Translations under genes and position numbers: made by a program
Part shown: positions 36,208 through 48,417 of the stretch, in pieces
How the letters are laid out: each line of letters begins with the position of its first letter
Position numbering within the stretch: position 1 is the first letter of the stretch
The notes under the pieces: model-generated
What the model was told of the DNA's origin: nothing
The model's database searches: none
What the model saw: only the letters and a program-made list of their open reading frames with translations
From: Coniferiporia sulphurascens
Taxonomy: Eukaryota; Basidiomycota; Agaricomycetes; Hymenochaetales; Hymenochaetaceae
Assembly: GCA_002794785.1 (NCBI GenBank)
Contig: NBBA01000005.1
Location: 558,001-622,000, forward strand
Length of the DNA: 64,000 nt
Direction: 5' to 3'

Positions 36208-36823
36208 ATGGTCAAATCTCTCACCAAAGTCATCTACAAGCCCAATTCCCAGTCAACTGAAGAGTACATGATGTATGTCAACCCCGTTGAAGTGAGTGCT
36301 CGTCCTATGTTCGCGATCGTCGGCGTCGAGCTTAACGCGACGCGTCATCCTCCTTAGTACAAGAAATGGAAAGATGGAGGTGAGTTGACCGTGGTCTATT
36401 GAGCACAGAGAAGGAACTGACCATCTGACTTGTTCAGACACGTAAGTTAACGGAACGGCATGCATGTCATCAAACGATACTAATTGTCAGGTAGTACTAT
36501 TCCTCTTACCCAAGTCGTCGATTGTACGTTCTCTCCTCCGTGCCGTCTCACAAAGACATCTCGCTCATCTACGTGCGCATATAGCCTTCAAAGTATTCGT
36601 CTCGACCACGGGGAAGCAGGGTCACCTCGGCGAGGCATCAAACTTGCAGCTCGAAACCATCTTCGGGACAAAGAAAGACTTCGATGTAGCGGAGATTCTT
36701 CTGAAGGGAGGTTCGGCGCAGGCCGGGGACAGGCTCGATGACGACAAGATCATTAAGAACTCTTCCCATGGCGATTTCCGCATGGACGTGCGCGGTTCGG
36801 GTGCCCGGACGACAGGCGCATAG
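36208..36823 (+). CDS. RTC3: RTC3-like protein with SBDS N-terminal (FYSH) domain
   Basis: Small protein related to yeast Rtc3/Yhr087w and to the N-terminal domain of the ribosome-maturation factor SBDS; implicated in RNA metabolism, exact role unknown. Five exons: 36208-36291, 36358-36379, 36438-36441, 36495-36523, 36585-36823 (378 nt, 125 residues). The protein reads SLTKVIYKPNSQSTEEYMMY, YKKWKDGDTTIPLTQVVDSF, KVFVSTTGKQGHLGEASNLQ and FGTKKDFDVAEILLKGG, ending in a short Gly/Arg tail. The frame requires the 4-nt exon ACAC, which completes Gly-Asp-Thr-Thr between canonical introns of 58 and 53 nt. Length is normal for the family. No neighbour relation is obvious. Confidence 0.9.
36438..36441 (+). 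other. 4-nt microexon of the RTC3-like gene
   Basis: ACAC is flanked by TTGTTCAG upstream and GTAAGTT downstream. Skipping it shifts the frame, and no other GT/AG pair here restores the conserved GDTTIPL reading. Confidence 0.75.
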
Positions 36824-37367
36824 TAGCTTCGGAGGAGTAATACGGATTTGGAAGAAGCTTGCACGTAATAACGCAATGTGTATTTGTATTGTAACCACAG
36901 CTATCCATGCTTTGCTTTCGACATGAATCTCTTGAGATTGAGTGTTCCAATGGTCACTGGAGGTGGCTACGGACATTAATATCAATTCTAACGAGATGCT
37001 AGCTATCTACAAACCATCGATAATCCTTCGATAAGTTGAATGTAATCCCTACTGCATAAAGTTACTAAAGTGCTTAAAAGAGAACGTCTTGATGGTTCCG
37101 GCTTGGCCCGTTTTGATCAAATCTAGTGAGTGCGCGTGTTACGTAAGACCACTCGTGCTATTTCGTCACCCTCACCTCCTAACCCGTCGCGTCGCCTCGC
37201 GCTGCTGTCCCGGCCGTGTTTATGGTTCTCTATTACAGTTAATTCATATTGTCTTGCCCTGTCTCGCCCTTCTGTATAATACTTGGGACACCCTCGACTC
37301 GGCGAATCTAGCAACCTCTCGCAGTGCCGGTTTCTGACCGAACGAACTTCCTCATATTATATCGAGC
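36824..37367. other. Intergenic, nothing recognised
   Basis: 540 bp between the RTC3-like and formin genes; expected to hold the 3' UTR of the first and the promoter of the second. Pyrimidine-rich from about 37150 to 37300, as is common before fungal start sites. Confidence 0.5.
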
Positions 37368-40300
37368 ATGACAGATGGGCTATTGATTGTTCCAGTCTTG
37401 TCGCCTTCTGGGACTGTTCATTTTGCATCCGTATCTCATGAAGCTACTGCTTCGGATGTCATCACCTCCCTGGCTCAATCTAAGGATGTTCAAGATGATA
37501 TCCTAGGGGACCTAACTGATGAAGGTTGGGACTTGCAGAAGGTACATAGGGAGGATTCTGGTCGTGTGTGGGAGGAAGAGGAACTGAAGCTATTGGACAC
37601 AAGTGAGTGGATTATTTCCCGTACAAGAAAAGCTTGACTCATGCGCATATGGGAAGAGCTACTACCTGCAGACTATCCTATTGCTCCGCTACTCGCCTCC
37701 AAAACCCAGTCATCTGCTCCTGAGCGGCACTTCTCCGCGTTCCATTTAACATCTCATCTGCATTCACCACTTATACGTTTAGTGTCAATGCATCCGTTGC
37801 TTAACATAAAGCTGTCTTTTCTCCGTGTACCTGAGGTCTTCGATGGGTTTGAATGGACGGTTTACCTTACACGCTCGATGGAAGTACGAGAAGTCATTAG
37901 TGCAGTGTGCGAGCAACTGGGCTTGGTGAAGTCGCTCCCTGTTCCAGGAGGCGGAGCAATTGACTATGCTATTGAAGAGGGTTGGACTGATAAGGGGGAA
38001 CACCGTAAGTCGCATTGGATCTGACCGTTAACGGATTATCACTCACTTGGAAGTAAGATACGGCGCGTTTAAGTAACGACCTTGTTCTCTCCTCTACTCT
38101 CGCATCTCCCTCAAATAAACCCGATTCAACTTCTGCTTCAAGGACTTTTACATTCTGTGTTCCGGATGAGTGGTACCGCAGACCTATTTCTCGCGTTCCG
38201 TCCATGGCTTCCATGGCCCCGAGCGAGTCGACGTTACGGCGTTTGTCAGACATGGAAGACGAAGAAGGCGAGGGTACTGCGAAGCAGAAGTCAAAGCCGC
38301 CTCCGCTTCCTTCAACGGACACAGCGAAAAGATCAGGATCTCCTGACAGTTCGGGCACCTTTTCTTCGAAGCGCTTTTCTAGCATGTTTGAGGGCTGGCT
38401 AGGCTCTTCTTATACAGGCTCTCCTGCTGAAGAGACAGAAACTGAACGCAGACGACCCATTGTCAGCGAGCCTCTTTCACTCGAGGGGCGCGCATCGACC
38501 GCCCCCGACAGCGAAACCGAGTCTTCTTTAGACGAAGACGACTTCGAACAGATGATTGTAGGTTATTTTATGTCCAAATGTATTTACATACTCAATGTTA
38601 TGCCAGGACGATCTTGGTCTGAAGGGCGAGAAGCGCGAAGCGATGCGGAACCTGGCGCCTGACCGTAAACGCTACCTCCTCCGCCAGAATCGACAGATGC
38701 GCTCAGCTGGCGGGAAAGACGTGCCGCAGGCCCCGATACAGTCGGCGACGTTCAGTCCAGCGCGTGCTATGCCTCTCCTTCCAGCGCTTGTCCCAAATTT
38801 GACGGGGGACAGTGGCATTATGCGGCGCTTCTCGATTACGAGCTGGGGCAGCCTTACGGCTGGTCAAAGTCCAGAACAACCTGCAAAGAGTCTTCCCTCG
38901 TCACAGTTGAATGGCTCTACACGGGTGAACGGGGAGTTTACGAGGAAGGATGGCAACAATGACGAGCCTGCACCTTTGCAACCGCAGACAACCGGTAGCT
39001 TATGGAGCAGCTGGTGGGCATCATCCGAAGGCGACAACGCGACCGCCTCACTTACAAGAATAAAGTATCCGTCATCAAGGGATACTGCTCAGTCTCCGGT
39101 ATACTACGTCGAGGGTCTCCGCTCGCGAAGATCGACAGACGTAAAACTTGTAAAGCATTTGATCTCTCTGAGAGTGCATCTTTCGACGGCGAAGCTGAGC
39201 TGGGTGGAGCAGTTTCTGGGCGAGAACAGGGGAATGGACGCGTTGGGTACATTACTTGGGAACCTTGTTGGGAAGGACGGGAAGCGAAAGAAGCTCTCGG
39301 ATGTCGAGGAAAGCGTGTTGTATGAAGTTATCAAGTGCCTAAGGGTGCTTTTAAACACAGAAGTGAGTGCCTCGTTCCTGCGAATTGGAGGCATGAAATC
39401 CTGATAAGTTCCTAGCCTGGGTTCAACGAATTTTTGGCTTCATTGACACTGATCACGCATGTCACTTATGCATTACATACTGAGTCGCTCAAATTACGGA
39501 CGCTAACCTGCGAGCTCCTCGCTGCCGTTTGTCTTTTATCCGTAACACGGGGTCACCGATTCGTTCTAGCCGCATTTTCTGATTACCGGATTGCGTATGA
39601 CGAGGTGTTTCGTTTTGAGGGGCTGATTGGAACACTGTGGCTCCCCGATGGCGGCGACAGTGATGAAGAAGGGCATGCGGAGAGCCTCGGCGAGGAAGGT
39701 GCATGGGAGGCGCGGACAGCGGCGATGACCCTCGTGAACGCCCTGACGACATGTCCGGAGTCGCTTGAAGAGCGGATACAGCTTCGTGAGGAATTTAGTC
39801 GCCGAGGCCTTAATGAAATCATCGTCGTTAGTAGCTCTGCACTTTTTTTTGTTTTGTCTTTACGAGCTTTACCGAGTCATCTCCCAGACTCTGCGATACA
39901 TCCGGCCCCCAGATTCCATACTCACACAGATCGACGTATACACGGAGGAGAAATTCGAGGATGAAGAGGACCTGCGGGAGCGGACGCGGTCGCTAGTCAA
40001 AGATTCAGATGGCGGTTCTGAAATTGGACTGGCTTTTGCGACGTTGAACGAATTTTCATTGCGTCAGGAAGCTTTGTATCAGCATATCGTCGAGGTTCTG
40101 GGCCTTTTAGGAGCTTTCTTGGGGCGAGAGACCACTTTGTAAGTACACAGAATTTATGAAGTGAAGGCATAATGAGATTTGAACCGGATTGACAGGAAAT
40201 TCAAGGCCGACTATCTTGTCATTCTGACCAAGCTTCTTGAGCAGGGTGTCTCTCACGATGAACTGTACGTCAGCGCCCATTTTTTTCCGTTTATCTATGT

Positions 40301-43300
40301 TACTCAACAGTCGGCAGGGGCGCTGACTGGCATCAATTACTGCAACAATTCGTTTCCCAAGTTGGTGCAATAATCGGACAAGAGCTAGACGTAAGGTCAA
40401 ACACGGAAGCTATCGATGCTGACACAAATGATCAAGAGATTAAGGGTCTTCGCAGACACGTGGAAGACCTCGAGAAGGAGGTAAGTACATCATACGGAAG
40501 AGTTATATATATATTAACTGTATTTGACTTCTTTTATCCCTCATTAGAGAACGGAGCTGCAGAACGAGTTAAACCTGCAGCGTGTAGAGATAGATACTTT
40601 AAAGTCTCTCCAAATTTCGCTCTCCCCCAGCACAAACTCTTCTCGAGCCGGCAAAGAGGTACGTCATTTATCTGGTCAATATAATATAAGCTCATATATG
40701 TGCACCTTCACCCCGGTTAGGGTATACAAGGATTGGTTCAGCGCCTAGTATTGAAGGAAAAACAAGTCGTGCAATTGCAAGCGGAGGTCAACCGTCTGAA
40801 ACTTAGTAACCCTTTAGAATCTAAGGATACGGTGAGTGCCAATGCCTCAGAGTGTATATGCTGTGGGGCTGACTATGAAATAGGAGGAACGTCTAAAGCA
40901 TGAACGAGATCGCGCCAAATGGAATGCACTGATGGAGGAGATTGCAGACCTTAAGACGAAGGTATGTCGATGTTTCCTGGTGCATACGGACGTCTCGTTT
41001 GATGTGATGTTGTCTAGAATCAAGAAGCGGAGACGAATATACAGAGGAAAGACAAGGAAGTGCTGTATCTCAAGCGCGCCATGGAGTCTGTATTCTCTCG
41101 CCTGTCTAAAGATTCAGATTCGCGTGGAGCGGCCTCGCGGAAGACTCAAATCCGCGATATCGATGCCGAGCAGATCGCGGCCCGTGCTGTGGAAGCTTTA
41201 TCTGCGAAGGACGATGAGATTTCCACTCTTCGCGCCGAAGTCGACAAGCTACATGAGGAACTGAAAGCGAAGCCGCAATACGTCACAGAGGTGGAATTCA
41301 AGAAGGGCGTTCCACCACCACCACCCCCGCCACCTCCGCTGCTCGTTTCCTCTAAGTTAAGTGTACTCAAAGAGGCTACTAACTCACTACCTCCTCCCCC
41401 TCCACCACCACCTCCTCCGCCAGCCCCTGTGCCCCTTGTATCTACAGGGAACGGACGTCTTCCCCTTCCATCCTCTTCACCCCTGACATCTAATGCGCCC
41501 TCGTCCTCAGCACATCCACCGCCTCCACCACCTCCACCTCCCCCGCCGCCACCGCCTGGCATTGCCCCCGTTCCCCCACCTCCTCCACCCCCTCCGTCTG
41601 GCATGGCCCCTCCGCCGCCGCCGCCGCCAGGACACATGCGTGGCAAAGCCGTTACTATGTCACTGACCTCTCTTCCTGACAAACGTCTGAAACCATTCTT
41701 TTGGACCAAGCTCTCAGACTCGACAACCGGCCCGACAGTCTGGGATGATCTTCCAGCTTCGGGATCTGCGGTTTCATTAGACTTGAAAGATCTAGAGGAT
41801 GCCTTTTCGTTGCAAGCGAAACCATCGAAAGCTAATACTCCCGCACTCACTTCTTCAAGAAGAGGTTCTGTGTCAACTATGTTAGATGTCACGCGCGCCA
41901 ACAATGTTTGTGAGTCAAGTTGACGGTAAATAATTGCGCCCAGTGATTTATGAACTTTTCAATGCTCGCAGTAATCATGCTTTCGCGTATCAAGTTGACA
42001 CTGCCTGAGATCAAACGCGCCTTGCTGACGGTCGACGATGGGTTATTATCCATTGACGACCTGAAGGCCATCGTAAAGCAAATACCATCAGCTGAGGAGG
42101 TGAGAGCACTAACGCTGACGAACACAGCAAACAAAAACCTGAAATTGTTTTAGATGAAGAGAATTAATGAGTTCGGCGACACTAGGAAATTGGCAAAGGC
42201 GGATCAGTACTTTAAAGAGGCAAGTTGCTCATCTATCCTTTTTCGTTCGTATACTCCGTACTCATTCTATTTTTCTTAGATCGCTGATATCCCTCGTCTT
42301 GCTGACCGGATCAATTGTATGCTATATCGAAGGAAACTTGAACTTGACATAGAGGAGACTCGACCGGAGTTAGACATTGTACGGCATGCCACGAAGGAGT
42401 TAAGGGTGTCTACCCGCTTCAAACAGGTCTTGAAGGTAATTACCTGCATTAGATCGCTGCAAAGCGGTCGATATTAACACTTTTTTAGACGATCCTGACT
42501 GTGGGTAACGCCCTTAATGGGTCAAGTTTCCGAGGAAATGCGCGCGGATTTCAACTCGATACATTACTAAAGGTAAACGAACATCTGCTCGTATCGAAAA
42601 AGCATGATCTGACTGCGACTTTAGATGAAGGAAACGAAGACTGTCAAGTCGACCCCAGAATGTCCTACACTTCTGCATTATATTGCTAGAGTACTTCTGA
42701 AGGGCGATGCGGAGCTGGTGAATTTTTTGGACGACTTGCCTCACCTTGAAGCCGCCGCTCGAGGTGCGTCCCTTCCTGATTTACTACGAAATCGTGTCTT
42801 TAAAACCCTCGTAGTGTCCATGCAAGCTGTTTCTGCGGCCGTGGCGACTCTGTCTGCCGGGCTTGCTCAGGTCCGGGCGGAGATTAGGCAATTGCGACAA
42901 ACGAAGACTCTTGCCACGGATGACCACTTCGTTCAAGTGATGGAGGTAAGTCCGGCAGATACGCTTCCGATTCACAAACTGTTAAATGACCATTCACGGT
43001 AGCCGTTCGTGGTGCAAGTCACTGCAAGCATCCTCGCACTTGAGAACATGAACAGGGCCGTCGAGACAGACTTGCGCTCCGTGATGGCGTATTACGGGGA
43101 AGATGTTGACTCTCCGGAAGGTCCCAAACCTGAAGATTTCTTCAGCTTGATTGTTTCATTTTCTTCTTCATTAAGGGTGCGTTCACTACCATCCCTTGTG
43201 AAACAATGAAATGAATTGAGTCTACCACACAGAAAGCTGCGCTTGAGGTGCACGAGATACAATCCAAGGCGGAATCGGCACCGACTCCTCCTACACCCAG

Positions 43301-43636
43301 AGGTCCGAGGATCAGTCTCCCGATGCCGTCGATCGCAGAGCAAGCGGTAAGTCAATCTTGCAAGAGTACGCTAAAGACGGAACCTGAAACCCTCCTTAGA
43401 AGCCTGCTTTCAAGAGTGCAGCCGCACCTGCGCCGCCAACGGCTGCTGCTGCGCCTTCGCGTGGCCTTCTTGTTCCCAAGCCCCCGCCTCCACCAGAACA
43501 ATCATCGTCTGCGGATAGCAGACATCGTTCCGTAGGGAGGGGCGAACTGGACGAGACTATCAAGAGTATGCGCCGCGGTGTGCGCAGGGAACGCGTCAAT
43601 CGCCCCCTGAGCAAGATGTTCATAGATGGGACTTGA
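37368..43636 (+). CDS. Formin (FH1/FH2 actin nucleator)
   Basis: Rho-regulated actin nucleator and elongator for cables, septa and polarised tips. Many short introns. N-terminal part (37368-38030) has two beta-rich segments (LLIVPVLSPSGTVHFASV; FEWTVYLTRSMEVREVISAV) resembling RA-like domains. A GBD/FH3 armadillo region lies at about 39050-40440 (LVKHLISLRVHLSTAKLSWV, ALGTLLGNLVGK). Coiled coil at about 40390-41280 (DLEKE, EVDKLHEELKAK). FH1 at about 41300-41640, with at least five poly-Pro runs for profilin-actin. FH2 from about 41650: LKPFFWTKL, LPEIKRALLTVD, LKTILTVGNALN with RGNARGFQLDTLLK, and LDDLPHLEAAAR. The C-terminus (SMRRGVRRERVNRPLSKMF) is a basic DAD-like tail. The first intron (about 37600-37660) could not be placed cleanly. 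Related to Bni1/SepA. Confidence 0.93.
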
Positions 43637-43846
43637 TTTTTTTTTCTCGTATTTATCTGTGAATGCAATCACGACCACGTTACGTTTTTGTAAAATCCTT
43701 TTTTCACGTCTATTTGTTAACGACATGTTTGATTAATGTAACGTCTCTTCTGATAACCAATACTTGCATGTATCACGGCTGTATCTACACCGTTAATGTC
43801 ACATTTGGGCGACATCCACGCAAATAGCAAATGGGTATTACGTTAA

Positions 43847-45196
43847 TCACCGCTTGTTCAGCGGTGATAGTGCGTCGCACCGTTCCACGCACTCCAAGAA
43901 GAGGCGGAAGAATCCATCAACCTATGAAGGTCATTAATGTTCAAGGTGTTCATTACGGTAGCGAAATGCGCATACATCCAGCCCTTCCGCGACCAGACAG
44001 TTCTTGCCTTCCCTCCCCCATGAGTCGTCGCACTTCCGGTAGTTCCAAATATCCACGACCGTTTCGCCAGACGTATGCGTGCCTGAGAGCTCGACGTCGA
44101 CCCGACGGCGCGTACACGTGAACAGGGAAGGGCACGCGACGTACGCGATGGTGAGCGCATCGTGCAGCGGGGGTCCGTTTGAGAACCCAAAGGTCGACTC
44201 GTAAGACGCGGCGAAAAAGCTGATTAATGTGGAGAGCGTGTGCCGAAGGGGCGTCGCCGCCGACGGGAAGCTTGTAGCTGAGAGCGAGGAGGAATGCGGG
44301 AAGGATGGGTTGAGAAGCACGGTGTGGATTGATCGGGTGACGATGGCGGTGTGGGTGACGTTGATAGGCACCATGGTCTTCTTGACGGAGGTGTTGAGGA
44401 CTATCTGGGCCGCTTCGGCTGCGAAGAAGATTAAGTGCCTATCATGCGACGAAAAGGAAAGAGCATCTGACGTACGATCACATAGGATATTGTATTCTGT
44501 TAATGGCAGCCGTCCTTAGTACATCCAAGAGCGGAGGCTGGACCCGTGCGTACCGGCGACAGCGGAACGGTTGCCCTGCCCGACTCCGCCACCCATGAAG
44601 ACGAATTCTTCTACACCGTCCAGCAGATCCGGGTACACGCTCGCGAACAGCGCGACGTTCGTCATCGGGCCCGTCGAAACGACCGTGAGCTTCCCTCTTG
44701 CTGTATCTCGTGCCGCACTCGCGATGCCCTCGACGGCGCGCTGGCCCCGGCTCTTCTTCAGAAGCTCGCGTATTGCGGGGTGATCGGCATCGGGAAGGCC
44801 CTCGACGCCCCCGAGTCCGTCGATCCCGTGGATCTCTGGGTCGTGCTTCGCGGCCTTGAGGAGCGGGACGGATGCGCCGCGATGGACGAGCACGCTAGCG
44901 TCAGCGCCGAATGCGTACAGACATCGGAGAGCGTTCTTGAACGTGTTGTCCGCGTCTGTGTTTCCGTGGACCTAATTTGTGGAAATCTTGAGAGTCTGAT
45001 GGGGAGGAGGACGCGCAGGACTTGCTGTCGACACCCCCACCAGCTTCACACCCGGAGCGTGCAGTGCGAGCAGGATGGCTGTTGCATCATCGTGGCCCTA
45101 TCATAGGAACGCAGTGAGCCCGAGATCTCCAGGCGAGCGCGCGAGATATCTAACCGGATCGCAGTCGAGCCAAATGCGCTTTTCAAATTCGGGCAT
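43847..45196 (-). CDS. Inosine/uridine-preferring nucleoside hydrolase
   Basis: Hydrolyses the N-glycosidic bond of ribonucleosides for purine/pyrimidine salvage; a cytosolic, calcium-dependent family. The start at 45196 gives MPEFEKRIWLDCDP, joined over an intron to GHDDATAILLALHAPGVKL, so the Asp-rich calcium motif DCDPGHDDA is complete. It continues HGNTDADNTFKNALRC, ASVLVHRGAS, IHGIDGLGGVEG, LTVVSTGPMTNVALF, EEFVFMGGGVGQGNRS, then NVTHTAIVT, NGPPLHDALTIAYV with the conserved His-Asp pair, and VDIWNYRKCD. The last exon (from about 43925) encodes FFRLFLECVERCDALSP. All family landmarks are present, so the enzyme should be active. It is head to head with the Arg-rich gene at 45548. Confidence 0.93.
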
Positions 45197-45547
45197 ATGG
45201 CGCTGGCCTTGCGGTGAACGCGTGCAGAAGATGGGGAAGCGTAGACCGACGCGCCAATCTAATCTGGTCATGGCTATATGCGCACCCGAAAAGGAAAGCA
45301 CATAACACGCGCCCACTAAACCAAGCAGGCTCTGGGTTTGATCTGCTAAACTTGACCCAGCGCGTCGCTATGCTGTGTCATCACTGCCTTGCTCACTCTA
45401 CAACTACCACTACACAGCGCGGGAACTCTGTGCTCTCGAAGAGCAGTGACCCATCATGGGTGAACCAGTGAGTTTATCGCACTGGTTCGACTGTATGCGT
45501 GCTGAACTTCCTCCCAGCGTCGCGGCCACCGTCGCGAGCCCTCGGTT

Positions 45548-46459
45548 ATGCGGGGTTGGCTCACAAAACTGCGGGGACACCTGACATCCAATCACCACCT
45601 CGTAAGGCGCGGCAGGCGTGAGATGGAAGATGCCCGCGTGTACCGCGAACGCAAGAAAGAGCGGGAGAGGAGACGCCGTGAACGCTCGCGCTCAAGACCC
45701 CGGGGTAAAGGCAGAGGTGAATATGACACTGGGGATCCATATCGCAACAGACGGCGCCCATTTTTGCACTTCCCGCGCCGCTGTCGTCCAACGTACGTAC
45801 ATCGACACGTCTGCACCGCGGCATTAGACTGATCACACCCTTTCGCGTGCTACAGATACCACGGCGCGCATTTCCGCTTGCTTGGGTTCTTTACGCGTAA
45901 TAGGGACCATACACGTCGTGGGCTGGAAATGCGTGAGGAGGCAGATAGGGAGCGCCGGCGTGAGCGGCGACGGCGGCAGCGGCAGCTCGCAGAGGAGGGT
46001 CTGGCCGTCCGAATCGGTGCGAAGACGCTCATACGACCAGACGGTCCCCGCCACCGCAGACGACATGGACACCGCCGTGAAGATTCCGGCGCACCTATCA
46101 TGCACGCCCCGGCCATGACGTATAGCCGTGGCAACGGACATGGCGTACATATACCGCGTTCCGCGAGCAGACACCACCACGATGGCCGTCACAATCTTCG
46201 CGAGGCCCGCCCTGTTATGGTTGCGCGCAGCGTGGGCTCCAGACACGCATACTACGACGATGGCGATGTACCCATCGTGCGAACTGTGAGCTCCCAACAA
46301 GGACTCAGCGACGTGGGACCCGTTATTCCTGTCGCGCGCTCAACCAGTCGCCACAGCCGGCAGTATGCAGATTCTGGTTATGGCGTTGCACAGACCTCAG
46401 GCTCGCACCACGGGAACCGCCATAATCGGGGCTATAGGCGGAGTCCCACGGAGGCATAG
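45548..46459 (+). CDS. Arg-rich protein of unknown function
   Basis: Two exons (45548-45792, 45856-46459; 849 nt, 282 residues if the first ATG is used). A second in-frame ATG at 45623 (MEDARVYRERKKERERRR) gives a more natural start. Exon joining is supported by the in-frame read CRPTYHGAHFRLLGFFTRN across GTACGT..TACAG. The protein is very basic, with RERRRR and Ser-Arg runs, then His/Gly/Arg/Ser repeats. I see no named domain, signal peptide or membrane helix. The charge pattern suggests a nucleic-acid- or splicing-associated disordered protein, but that is only an analogy with SR-type sequences. Confidence 0.65.
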
Positions 46460-46721
46460 GTCCTGAAATAAACGCCCAGCCCTACGCCACGTTATACTTA
46501 CTTTTTCCCATTACCCTTATTACGAGGTAGAGGCTTCTATCAGCACGTTCCCCTCCTATATATGTTCCGTGTACTTTGTTTATCCGTCTGTTGTGCTTTT
46601 TTTAGGTGTTCAAGGACTTTTTTCTTATGGTGTCATGTAACTAATGTGTTTCCAATAAACGCTCCAAATACATAAGAGTGCGAGTGCTAACCAAAACCCA
46701 TATCTTTCATTAGTAATTGGT

Positions 46722-47978
46722 CTACGAAATGGTCTCGGTTCCGAGGGACTTGTTTTTCTTGCGTCGACGTCTTTTTTTCCTTGGAGACGCGGGACTGCTG
46801 GTGTCGTCATCTTCCAGATCATCGGGGGGTGGTCCGCTTAGATTGAGTAGCGGTTGTGTACTGCGTACAACTGTTTTTAACGGTTCGATTGACGGAGTCG
46901 TGGGTTTTAATAACGATGGGGCCTTCGCTTCTTGGATTTCTGAAGTCAGTAACGAGACAGAGAAATTAAGTACATCAAACACACCTTTTCGTTCTGGACT
47001 CGAGTCACCTCCTTCTCCCCCCGCCGGGGCGTCCCCTTCCTCTTTTTCTTGAGTACAGAAATTATCCAAGTCCATGTCCTCGTATACAGCATCTCCAAAC
47101 CCGGTCCATTCCTCAACATCATCATCGGCAATATCATTTTCGGGAGAAACCAGGTTATCGCTGGGAATAGTTCCATGTGTATTTGCCCCGGAGGGCCCTG
47201 CCACTCCGTCCGTCGAGTCGGCCTGATCCAGCTGCTTGCGCCTTTTCTTTTTCTTCTTTTTCTTGGCAAAAGTAGGAGAGGGAGGGTCTCCAGTAGTGTT
47301 TGTGACTTCCGGAAGCCCAGGCGATTTGACCTTGTCCTGCGCAGGTGTATCCAATGGCGCGCCGTTCTGGACACTATTCTCGTGTGCGGCGCCGTTCACC
47401 GGTCCATTCTCTGGTTTGTTAGCACTGCTACCGGAGACGTCTGCCAATTCCTGCGCGGGTTTTGCCTTCTTCTTGTTCTTCGTCGACGCGCTGAACGGGT
47501 CTAAACGTGCCCTCTTCGTGCTTGATCCCCCTTTCCCTCCCTTCTCGTCCCCCTCGTCCCCCTCGTCATCCTTGCCCACAGCCTCCGAGCCGTTCCCTCT
47601 TGCCCGCTTCTTATCGTTCCCGACAAGTTTGTACTTGAGCTTCGCCTCCTCCCTCGCGTTCGCGCTGGCAGACTCAGGGAGGGACGCGCCTACTCCAAGC
47701 CTAGATTCGCATTGAAGAAGAAAAAGTGAAAGAAAATCATGAGCAAAAAAAGCCAAATAAACTGGTGCAGAGAATTAGGTAATAATTCACCGAGGAGGTC
47801 GCCGAAGGAGATCCTGAAGCTCTTTCTCCGCCTCACGCACGGTCACGCCGGGCTGAGCGCGGGCCTTGAGAGAAGGGTGGATCCACGAGGAGACGAGCTC
47901 GTTGGTCACGGCCATCGAAAGGTCGACCTGCGCTTGGAGTGTCTCGAGGTCGACGGCTGCAGCTCCATCCTGTGCCAT
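46722..47978 (-). CDS. DUF3245-family protein
   Basis: Two exons (47978-47791, 47700-46722; 1167 nt, 388 residues). The N-terminus carries the family segment: LETLQAQVDLSMAVTNELVS, SWIHPS, then across the intron PPRLGVGASLPES and AREEAKLKYKLVG. This matches DUF3245 proteins, which are conserved in fungi and have no assigned function. The remainder is disordered and charged: several Lys/Arg nuclear-localisation-like clusters (AKKKKKKKRRKQ, PRKKRRRRKKNK) alternate with acidic stretches, including DDDVEEWTGFGDAVYEDMDL. The composition suggests a nuclear or nucleolar protein, by inference. The C-terminal half is longer than a minimal DUF3245 protein. Confidence 0.78.
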
Positions 47979-48371
47979 GTAAGGCGAAGAGGAAAGACAA
48001 GAAAACGCAGCTTAGAGTCGAGACAGCTAGATATTCAATGGACCACGCCACCGTCGCCGCCGCTAGCACTGACTCCTGAGCCACTGGCAGGCACGCGCAA
48101 CGAGCCCACAGCCGGAGGCATAATGTGGATGCATTTGGTAACCAGAGTTCCCACGTTCTCGGGTCGGGGAACGTGTGTTGCTTACGCTATCGAGTAGTAC
48201 CGACTACTACAGTCGGGAGCGTCAAGACGCGACTCCTCGGTAAGTTCCGAAACGACCAAAATTTGTAACTGTATCTAGTCCGTGTATATACCCTATATGT
48301 CAATGAAACACAGTGCAATGGATAGCTATAAGGTGCCCCTATAAGGCTTGTTGATTAAAGTCCCAGAATTT
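47979..48371. other. Intergenic, nothing recognised
   Basis: Spans the promoter of the DUF3245 gene and runs up to the target-site duplication of the LINE-like insertion. Confidence 0.5.
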
Positions 48372-48381
48372 GAGGGAATGA

Positions 48382-48386
<5 letters not shown>
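48372..48386. repeat. Target-site duplication, left copy (15 bp)
   Basis: GAGGGAATGAAAACT, identical to 50035-50049. The last T is ambiguous with the poly-T tail. Confidence 0.88.

Positions 48387-48417
<31 letters not shown>

Noticed and set aside
41146..41904. 252-codon minus-strand ORF with poly-Gly
   Set aside because: Exact antisense of the formin FH1 poly-Pro region.
44546..45106. 186-codon + strand ORF
   Set aside because: Antisense of the nucleoside hydrolase, whose motifs are clear on the other strand.
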